This document shows, piece after piece, positions 56,170-64,000 of a DNA stretch of 64,000 bases. The first letter of the stretch is position 1; each line of letters begins with the position of its first letter. The notes under the pieces were generated by a model. The model did no database searches, was not told where the DNA came from, and saw only the letters and a list, made by a program, of their open reading frames with translations. The DNA comes from Angiostrongylus vasorum. Taxonomy: Eukaryota; Nematoda; Chromadorea; Rhabditida; Metastrongylidae. Location of the stretch: positions 372,001-436,000 of the forward strand of contig JADANN010000435.1 in NCBI GenBank assembly GCA_018806985.1, in the 5' to 3' direction. Both the position numbers and the translations under genes were made by a program.

Positions 56170-56808
56170 GACACCAGCACCGATAAAGTCATACTGTGTT
56201 ACTCGAGGATGAAAACTGAACAACAATGAAACACATCATGAAGGCTGTTTGTCCAAGACGCCGAGGTCAGCATTCAATTTAATCGGACAAACAGCGCCAA
56301 CAAGGAATGGCGTGCAAGGACATTGTTGGGAGTTGGTGATGGTGTGTTGAGTGGATTGGAAGAGAATGGCCTTAGCGATGATGTTTAGCCGCAAGAAGTT
56401 ACGAGGGTCTATATTATATTCTAGAGATCTGTTTATCACACTGAGGTAGTTGCTTAAAAAATGAAGACATGCTTCGTATGACTGTGTTCTTATTTCACCA
56501 TGAATTCCTCATAAAAAGAATTAGCAGTATCTTAGAATTGCTATATCTTCTCTGTGAGATGGTGAAGAATTTATTTCGACACTGAATCTATTTTTTACTT
56601 CTTATTTAAGTTTGTATGACAAATCATGCAACAATTCACGCCATTCTTTCTTTTTTTACTTTTTCTTCGAGCACTATTGTGCTAGCGTTTTTAAAACAAA
56701 CACTTTAACTCAATGAAAATTTATCATTGAACACAAAAAGTCAATATTTTCAGTGAGTGGGAGGTTCCAAATGATTACTTAATGTGTCTAAGCCTATATA
56801 ATTTTTAG

Positions 56809-56962
56809 GGCGCAAAACTTTCCTGGTCGTATTCTCCAGATAGAAGTTGCGCGTGGTGAAGTGGACGGAGGTGAAGTGCGATTCACGTGGTCGTCGTTGC
56901 TCCTATCCCGTGCTCTTCGTCGTTCCCGGGTCGCTACACCCGACTCTGCAGAGGTTGAATGA
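56809..56962 (+). CDS. Possible terminal exon, gene unknown
   Basis: After a strong ATTTTTAG acceptor, a 154-base GC-richer stretch encodes AQNFPGRILQIEVARGEVDG, GEVRFTWSSLLLSRALRRSR and VATPDSAEVE, then TGA. Entry phase is 2, which would fit a GG donor after IKSVDG at about 55977. The base composition stands out from the surroundings. The minus strand over it is also open for 69 codons, which lowers confidence. No family recognised. Confidence 0.35.
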
Positions 56963-56999
56963 GTTGGAAAACAAAACTCTGTCTTATCCACCATAACAG

Positions 57000-57444
57000 G
57001 CAAACTTCTCGCCCGCCAACTACCACTTCTTCCAGCCTCCTGACAATTTCCTCTATGAGAAATGTTTCATAAGTTAAGCAGACAACTTAACTACCTTAAG
57101 CGATTTCACGGCTTCTTTAATTTCGGAGTTTCAGGCAAAAGGAATGCTTAAACGCGTTCCTCATTGGCAAAAGCATCTGGATCTTAATGTTTCATAGCAC
57201 AACACTAAAGTTCATTCCACGCTGAGACATGTGCTTGAAGGTGCACGTGAATTAATTGCCGAGCAACCTAATAGATAATAATTCGTTTGTCTCTGAAATT
57301 CTGAAACATCAAACCGTTTTCATTATTTATCTTAATATTGGTGGAAAAAAAGATGAAAGAAAACTGATATTCAGTGGAAGGTGACGAGATGGGTTTCATC
57401 TTTTTTTGAGGACTAAAGTTGGTGTGTGAAAATACCTTCATAGG
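57000..57444. other. No feature recognised
   Basis: No supported exon or repeat. Confidence 0.25.
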
Positions 57445-57640
57445 TTCTATAATGCTGAGGTATTTGCAAAACTCCGGACCGCAGGTGTCTGCGATGGGGA
57501 ACGAACGCGCTGTTGTCCTTTCTAGGGAGTCACGCGTTCACCACCACACCATGCATTTCTTTCGTTTCGCCTGTCTCTCAGCTAGTTCTATCGATCTTTC
57601 GCCATTAGCAATTACCCGTGAGCGGGGTTGATGTGGGGAG
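57445..57640 (-). repeat. SINE-C copy, well preserved
   Basis: GCTGAGGTATTTGCAAAACT, CCGGACCGCAGGTGTCTGCG, TGGGGAACGAACGCGC, GTTCACCACCACACCATGCA, CTGTCTCTCAGCTAGTTCTA, GCAATTACCCGTGAGCGGGG. Confidence 0.85.
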
Positions 57641-57649
57641 CCCAAATCG

Positions 57650-57935
57650 GCATTGAATCCAGTTAACGTGGTAAACGCGTTACTCCCAGGAAAGGAGAAT
57701 AACGCGTTCGTTCCACACCGCAGACACCTGCGGTCCGGAGTTTTGCAAATATCTCAGCATTATAGAAGTTATATTTCGCAACATACCTTGCTTTTAAAAA
57801 AGAATAGGCAGTAAATGAAAAGGCTAAGATTGTGATTGTAACTAGCGCCTCAACATAACTGGGTTCAATGCAGATTTAAGCTCCCCAGATCAACCCCGCT
57901 GACGGGTGATTGCTGATGGCAAAAGATCGATAGGG
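57650..57935 (+). repeat. SINE-C copy joined head-on to the previous one, with extended 3' part
   Basis: CGCGTTACTCCCAGGAAAGG, CGCGTTCGTTCCACACCGCA, CACCTGCGGTCCGGAGTTTT, GCAAATATCTCAGCATTATA. Then an element-specific part follows: AGGCAGTAAATGAAAAGGC, GGGTTCAATGCAGATTTAAG, CCCCGCTGACGGGTGATTGC, AAAAGATCGATAGG. It forms a large inverted pair with 57445-57640. Confidence 0.75.
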
Positions 57936-58351
57936 TTATGTTTTGGACTATTTTTTTATTTGACAAATAATAGACACATGGATATCTGGTATGTTGCGTT
58001 CATTTGGGATAAGAAGTAGGTTGTTTCTCTGGAAGTTAGAAAAAAACTTTGGAGAAAAAAAATTTGAAGCATGAAAGAAAAAAATAGCCTTTATATTTCA
58101 CTGGATACACTAGCTTCGCTTATCAGGCTAGCAGTGCACTCAGCAACTTTTTGATGATATGAAAGTGTAACATATTATAGTAACAAGTTGAAAGTGAAGA
58201 GAACGCGCAAAGAAACAAAAAGCTTGTTAGACTGTGCATAAATAATTTGAGTTGAAACCAGTCATATTGAAATAGGAGACCTAGGTAGTAAAACCATTAA
58301 GAAAAGAAGCCGTTTGGGCTGCAGTCATTATGACTTTATCTCAGAGCACAT

Positions 58352-58398
58352 TTTAAAGGGATGGATCAACGCCGAACGCTTTATCTTTTATCCTTTTT
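58352..58398 (+). repeat. SINE-A 3' end fragment
   Basis: AAGGGATGGATCAACGCCGA followed by ACGCTTTATCTTTTATCCTT. Confidence 0.65.
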
Positions 58399-59639
58399 TT
58401 AAAATATTACGCTCAGATAAATTGTCACCTGTATGCAAGATTAAAGCTGAAAATTCCGTTTAAGGCTGGTAAACAACTCTTTTCCAATTTAAACGGGAGT
58501 CGACCCCATGTTGTGAACGCCTCTAAAAGTGCAAAGATTACATAGCGATTCCAAGAAATGGCCTTCAAGTTGCGCTCAAATCTTTAAAGGTGTAAGAAAA
58601 GGGCAACACCGGTGAACTCACGAAGCAGATGACTTCCTTCGGTAGTGCTTACAAGGCAATGAAGCGAATTCAGAACATCAAAAAGCATATAAAGGCAGAT
58701 AATCTAAAAAATTAGACGGCAATTTACTTCATAAATTGCAGTGAATGAACATTGCACCATTTCTAATCGAGCTTTATTCAGGTGCTTCTCTAAGATCGCA
58801 CCTATAAAGCTTTGATTTCATCCTTATTCCATATTATAAAAAACCCAGATTGCTCTAAAAACGCAAAAAGTCGCAGTTTTAATGATTTGCGACTTCGTAG
58901 CAAAATTCTAGTTGTGCACCTGAGAGGACTAAACCTTTCGCATGAGGCTCCTTCTAATATCGGGACAATGTCTCAAATATAGTCTGCAAGATCCGCAAAG
59001 TGAACGTAGTTTTTTCTTTGAAGGTAACCTCGACAGCTTTCACAAACTTTTCGCTTGTGCCTGAACTCGAGCTCCCGACCAAATCGTTGCGCAGAATGCA
59101 ATCTGCAGACATACAGCTACAGGAGAACAACTATCTATGGAATTTATTACTCTTTGTGGACGATGTAATCAATCGGTAGTATTGGAAAAGTGAATATTGT
59201 TCCACGAAGCGGGGGTTCGCCTCATCGCTATAGCATTTGCTCCAAGCTCGATCTCCATTGTGTATGAGTGTTCATGAAGCCAAATCAAGTGCGTAATCAT
59301 TTTTCGTATAAACAGTAGTCAGTGAAATAGGAAAAAACTGGGTGTTCGGCAAAACTGCTTTTGTGAAATGTAATGCCGTAACTTGATTTGATGTATCTTC
59401 TAGTAGCAAACGCGTTCATAGAATGAAGAAAGTGAGCATTTTTCCTTCTCCAAGCGAAAATTTATCATTAATTCTTATATGGTGGATATAAGGAGAGCAA
59501 ATAGAGATGAATAATTTTACAGACTCCCAATAAAAAATTTCATCACTTCATCATTTCATTCCAAGTATGTAAACTTTCCTTTCCAATAATAACTTGTAAA
59601 ATTGCTGCATAGATGCATAATTAATGTTTACATTTCCCA
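58399..59639. other. No feature recognised
   Basis: About 1.2 kb without an exon chain or a repeat match that I can support. Confidence 0.3.
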
Positions 59640-60060
59640 AGATCGACGTTCTATTAACCTCGGCATTGGATTATAAATGTGTTGTTCTCTTTTTCAGCAA
59701 TCGCGAGGTTGTTATTCAGCACACATTTACTTCCCTACACATGGAACATATACAACGCAACGGCAGCTGACGTTTCGGCAACATCGTCCTCTTCAAAACC
59801 TGGAAATGTGCACCGATGTGTAATTCACTAGGTCAAACACCTCAACAGCACAAACAAAACGATGAAAATCTGAAAGATAAATACACGACCCGCAGCTTCT
59901 CGAAAAACCCACCGCTTTTTTTACCTGCCTCCCACCCAAGAAGGACACCCGGTTAGAGTCACCTACCGTTGTGTTGTAGGTGTTCTTTGTGTACGGAAGT
60001 AAACGTGTGCTGAATAAAAGCCTCGCGATTGCTGAAAAAGAGAACGACAAATTTGTAATG
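59640..60060. mobile_element. Foldback family F copy
   Basis: Outer end GACGTTCTATTAACCTCGGC ATTGGATTATAAATG. Left arm: TTTTTCAGCAATCGCGAGGT, TTCAGCACACATTTACTTCC, AGCTGACGTTTCGGC, CTTCAAAACCTGG. Centre: TTTTTACCTGCCTCCCACCC. Right arm reversed: TACGGAAGTAAACGTGTGCT, GCCTCGCGATTGCTGAAAAA. Compare 50030-50600. Confidence 0.65.
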
Positions 60061-60074
60061 TTTACATTATTTCA

Positions 60075-60350
60075 AACATAGGTGATATAGCGCAATGGTT
60101 AGCGATGCCGTCGATCAGGAAGCAAAGGTGCTGGTTCTATCCCCTCCTCACCACCCTCCTCCAATCCACCTGTGAACGAATTAGCCCGGCTAGCTAAAAG
60201 ATTGCAGAGAGAACTGATTCGATCAGCATTTTACCAAATTCATGAGTAAGACAAAATCCCTCAAGCAGCAGCTGAAATCGCAGACCACTGTGGACAGTGA
60301 ATGAGAGGAAACGAATCGAATGCAAGAAGCGCAGGGATCTGAACAGCAGA
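60075..60350 (+). repeat. SINE-B copy with clear tRNA-like boxes
   Basis: GATATAGCGCAATGGTTAGC (A box) and GCTGGTTCTATCCCC (B box), then CCTCCAATCCACCTG, AGATTGCAGAGAGAACTGAT, TCGATCAGCATTTTACC, TCAAGCAGCAGCTGAAATCG, AGGAAACGAATCGAATGCAA, GAAGCGCAGGGATCTG. Confidence 0.85.
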
Positions 60351-60454
60351 TCCGAAGGGTAGTGTAAAAATAGAACAAAAAATTGTTAAAAAAATATTTC
60401 AACTGTGGAATCTCTCGAGTTTGTGAGAAAATTCTACAGAATTTCCACTAGAAA

Positions 60455-63400
60455 GTCACCTGTATCACCTGCAGTCCTGTTGATCGTCGAGTGACTCGAA
60501 CGGGCGCCAGTTAATCTTCCATTTTTTGCCTGTCGCGTGCAAGAGTAGCCCAGGGGATTCTGCAAGCTCTAGGGACACGTCGAGCACCATATTTTTTCTT
60601 CTAGGCTCTCCGTGAAGAACTCTGACCATCGGGTCCGTGGTCTTCCAGCAGTACGTTTGACATCCCGAGGAACATTAGGTGTCCGGCCCATCTTATCTTC
60701 GATTGTTTGGCGTACAGGACGGCATCTTTGATTTTTGATCGTCGACGCAGATCGGAGCTTCGGATCCTTTCCCTTACTTGTGTGGAACGGGATACTCCTA
60801 GCATCGCCCTTTCGACTGCGCGTTCAATAACGCTAAGTGACCTTTCATCCTGTATACGCAGCGACCAAGTATCTGACGCATACGTTAGGGCAGGAAGTAC
60901 CGTTGAGTCGAAAAGGTGGGCACGGAGTCGGGTGTTATTTGTTCTCTTCACTATATCCTCGATGCTCTTGAAAGCACCCCAAGCCGCTCGTTTCCTTCCG
61001 CTCAGCTCTGGAGCTAGGTCGTTCATCATATTGATTTCCCGACCTAGATAGACATAACTGGAGCACTCGGAGATATTCGTTCCGTTGAGCGTGAGTGGGG
61101 AATATGAAACCAATCCGTTCCTTGTGAACGTCGTTTTTGTGAGGTTTGGTAGAAGACCAATCTTTCCACAGGCTTTATCAAAGTGGGCAAGCATACGTTC
61201 TGCTTGGCTAATGTTTGATGTTATAAGGACGATGTCATCAGCAAAGCGAAGATGATGTAACTGCCGACCATCGATTTTCACTCCCATATTAACCCATTCC
61301 AGTGTTCGCATGACGTTCTGGAGGGTGGCGGTAAATAATTTTGGCGAGGTGGTAATCGCCTTGCCGACCTCTCTTTTGACGTCGATGTTAATATCGTCGT
61401 AGAATGGTGATACCTTTGTTGTGAAATTTTTTGTACAGCTCGCGAAGAATCTTTATGTACTCAGTAAAGAATCAAGGGCTTCCATGACTGCTTCTATCTC
61501 ACTTGAGTCAAAGGCGTCCTTTAAATCAATGAAAGTGGGGCAGAGCGGTCTTTTGTTCTCTCGCGATACTTCAATGAGCCTTGTTATCGTGTGGATGTGG
61601 TCCATCGTACTAAATCCTTTTCGAAGCCCTGCTTGCTCACATGGTTGTCCTTCTTCCATTGTTCTGCCAACCCTGTTCAGGATGACTCGAGTGAAAAGCT
61701 TTGTAGACGACAGACAGCAAGCAGATTGGGCGATAGTTGCCGATATCGTGTAGGTCACTCTTCTTGAACAATAACACGGTCATGCTGGTCTCCCACTGAG
61801 TAGAGGGAGCTTACATTCAGACAGGTAACGTGTGAAAAGCCGAGCCAGTGTGTTTATGAGGACTGGTGGAAGGTTCTTCCGGTGTTCTGATCTTATCCTT
61901 TCCGGACCTAATGCTGTTCGATTTTTTCACCGACGAAATGGCAAGTCGGATTTAGGAAGGGAGAACCGGTGGTACAACATACCCATCTTCCTTTATTTCA
62001 TAAGACGGGAAGTGGACGTGGCTATCAAACTGATCTGAGTAGTATTCGTGAATGATTTTCTCCATTGCCTTTCTGGACGCTGTAACCGTTCCGTCTGGGC
62101 GTCCGAGTGCAACCATCTTGGTCTTGTAATTGGCGAAGCTTCGGTGGGCTTTCCGAATGCTTTTCCCGGCCTCTGCAACTTCGACCATTACTGCTGCTCT
62201 TCTCTCTTTAAGATCTTCTTTTATTACCTGTCTGCATTGTGTTGCAAGTTAGTACGTTAGTTCGCGGTTGCCTGCAGCTCGCTCATACGATTCACCGCTG
62301 GCGTATCAGCTCAAGTGTTTCTGGAGACAGACGTCTCTCGGTGACTTTCGAACTCTCAGCTTTCGTAGCGCTAACGTGAAGATGTTGAATGAGCCGATCG
62401 TATTCCTCGTCGATGTTATCGACAACGGTATCTTCCCAACAGCCGACTAATGAATCGAATAAGTCCCAGTTTTTGGTGGTTCTGGGACCTCGATTTCTGG
62501 ATTTAGCGGCTTTTTTTCTTTTTTCCGCGAGAAAGGGAGCCTCTGGAATTGCGAGTTACCATGCGGTCTTGGTCGTCGTGATAAACTCAGAGAGCTGCTC
62601 ACCTTTTTCGTTCCATTCTAATCCGTGGGTCCCAAAGTGACGTTCTTCGGACGTTCTTCTTGGTCCGATCTTGGCGTTAAAATCTCCATTGATGACCTTG
62701 AAGAATGTATGGCCTTCTCTGTAGATACTCTCAAAGTCCATATAGAACGCTTCGTCTTCTTCTTCGCCGTAGTTTGATGTCGGTATAGAGAACATTCACC
62801 ACCAACATAGGAATGTTCTCTATGCAAAACATTACGAACACTATGTCCGGTGACCCTGCTCCTATTTTCTATATTGGTGTGTGTTTCTTGTCCTCCTGTA
62901 ACCATTTTAAGTCTACCATCGCATCTTCTCTTAATTGCCTCTTAGCCACTATCTCAAGCAGTTACTTCGCAGGTGGCTGGAAAGGGATTCTACAATTTCT
63001 ATTAACAAGCTGCTCTTCTTTGTCCGACAGTTCGGGCACTGAATCAGCAGCAGTCAGCGGAATGTACTTTCCAGCACCTGCCGTCTCAAAGAAGTTTCAG
63101 AACCGCGCAGCTGCGTCCTTTCACATGCAGCCCTATTAGATGGAGCTAGTAGAAAAAACCTTTAGGACCTCTCTCGAGGCACTGTCTTTAGCTCCCTCCG
63201 ACAAAGCTCCACCCACGACGGGGTAATTCAAGCAGCCCGGGGACTCGTCTGGAAGTGTTCGTAGTGTTCGGTTGAGTGTTCATCTGGTCCTTCTGTTCCT
63301 GAGTGTCCTAATTCCAGTATCCACCTAACCCTCTTCAATTGCTCGCTTGCTCTCACTTCAATCTCACTCGTATATACCCACCTAACCTCCATTCCAGATA

Positions 63401-63990
63401 TTATTACTGTACAGTTGTTGTTACTATAAACCATTGTAACCCAAACTCGTAGTTGTTCACTGCAGTTACTGAAAAAGACCGGCGTGGCAGCTACAAGGAC
63501 CAATATTTACAACGACTTGGTATTCATATAAAGTTGGACTCAACGCCACCACAGTCGGCGCGTAAACGACGAACATTGCTGCCGGTATTGATCCACATCT
63601 TTTTAATCGTAAACGTCTGATCCGGGTTGTAATCTGTTGGAATGAATCGATGTTCATGGACAAACTCGTGTTGACGAAAACGCCGACGCCGCCGACTCCT
63701 CTACTGTCGCATGTTCCGAGGAACAGTTCTTCTCCTGTGTCATTGACGGAGTTGAAAGGCTGGCGTCTTCTCTTCTCGGCCAGGCCGATAACGTCGTACC
63801 TTATGCTTCTTGCCTGCATGATCAAGTCTTCTATCGAGAGCTACCTCGGATGTAAGCGAGCATTCATTGTAGTTACTTATCGTCACCTTAGTTCTTTGTG
63901 ATTTAGGCAGCTTAGAATGGTCCTGAAATTTTAGCATCCTCTCCGTTCTCGTCCTACCCAACGCAGCGAAAATGGGAGCTCTTTCATGGT
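60455..63990 (-). pseudogene. RTE-clade non-LTR retrotransposon, broken, runs to window edge
   Basis: On the minus strand: endonuclease start at about 63990-63520 ([47 protein letters not shown]). It resumes at 62780-62556 ([33 protein letters not shown]). A linker lies at 62460-61950. Reverse transcriptase follows at 61758-61453 (LFTRVILNRVG, EQAGLRKGFSTMDHIHT, TFIDLKDAFDS) and 61311-60601 (RFADDIVLITS at residues 22-32, SYVYLGREINMMNDLAPELS). A C-terminal tail shifts frame (PRDVKRTAGRPRTRW is read out of frame; WATLARDR near 60560). The endonuclease SDH catalytic box is missing through a deletion after KTAW (about 62556). Multiple frameshifts and stops make it inactive. Confidence 0.9.
62785..63535. 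other. About 750-bp insert in the RTE endonuclease region
   Basis: The endonuclease reading is interrupted between VVYAPT (about 63535) and [10 protein letters not shown] (about 62785). One edge holds a perfect 11-bp inverted repeat, AGAGAACATTC with GAATGTTCTCT (62786-62822). The insert has open frames on both strands but no recognised motif. Its identity is unknown. Confidence 0.5.
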
Positions 63991-64000
63991 CATGAGAATG

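Noticed and set aside
63650..63901. Plus-strand 83-codon frame near the right edge
   Set aside because: It is antisense to the RTE endonuclease.
1..64000. CRISPR arrays, prokaryotic operons, rRNA
   Set aside because: None seen. Repeats are dispersed transposon copies or microsatellites, and genes are spliced.

Overview
The window looks like a stretch of nematode nuclear genome, probably from a strongylid (hookworm-like) worm. It is AT-rich and intron-rich. The splice acceptors that join coding exons are short T-rich tracts ending in TTTCAG or TTTAG. The mobile DNA is of metazoan type: RTE-clade LINE, Penelope-like element, mariner, and tRNA-headed SINEs. No prokaryotic operon, CRISPR array or rRNA was seen. 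The taxonomic call is inference from gene and transposon style.

Three host genes can be supported by joining exons with consistent splice phase. (1) Minus strand, 1716-4676: the 5' part of a dimethylargininase (DDAH)/amidinotransferase-superfamily enzyme. Its 3' exons are not found and probably lie beyond the left edge. (2) Plus strand, 25073-30507 (perhaps starting near 22181): a serine-rich, multi-exon protein whose exons chain in phase to a stop. It carries YxN-type and ITIM-like tyrosine motifs that suggest a docking/adaptor protein. (3) Minus strand, 32673-40004: a complete seven-exon class A biogenic-amine-type GPCR of 371 residues. Genes 2 and 3 converge. Two further isolated exon candidates (14198-14280 and 56809-56962) are reported at low confidence.

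Almost everything else is repeats. About 20 copies or pieces of one tRNA-headed SINE (called SINE-A here) occur in both orientations, with a (TTTATCC)n-type tail. A second family (SINE-B) shares a central module with SINE-A but has a different 3' half. A third family (SINE-C) is concentrated at 50.9-58 kb. Autonomous relics are a Penelope-like element with a GIY-YIG domain (18.4-20.3 kb, minus), two mariner relics (16.1 kb plus; 54.0-55.0 kb minus), a large broken RTE retrotransposon at the right edge (60.45-64 kb, minus), and an older RTE fragment (35.6-36.5 kb, plus). A foldback family carrying a GACGTTTCGG motif occurs at 30.8, 50.0 and 59.6 kb. Repeat families D (9.1 and 46.3 kb) and E (24.6 and 38.3 kb) have two copies each.

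Many 60-130 codon open frames in the window are frames across SINE or transposon copies and are not annotated as genes. No clearly new functional system was found. The most interesting points are the modular SINE families, the DDAH-like gene with a homopolymer frame break, the adaptor-like gene, and the Penelope-like and foldback elements.
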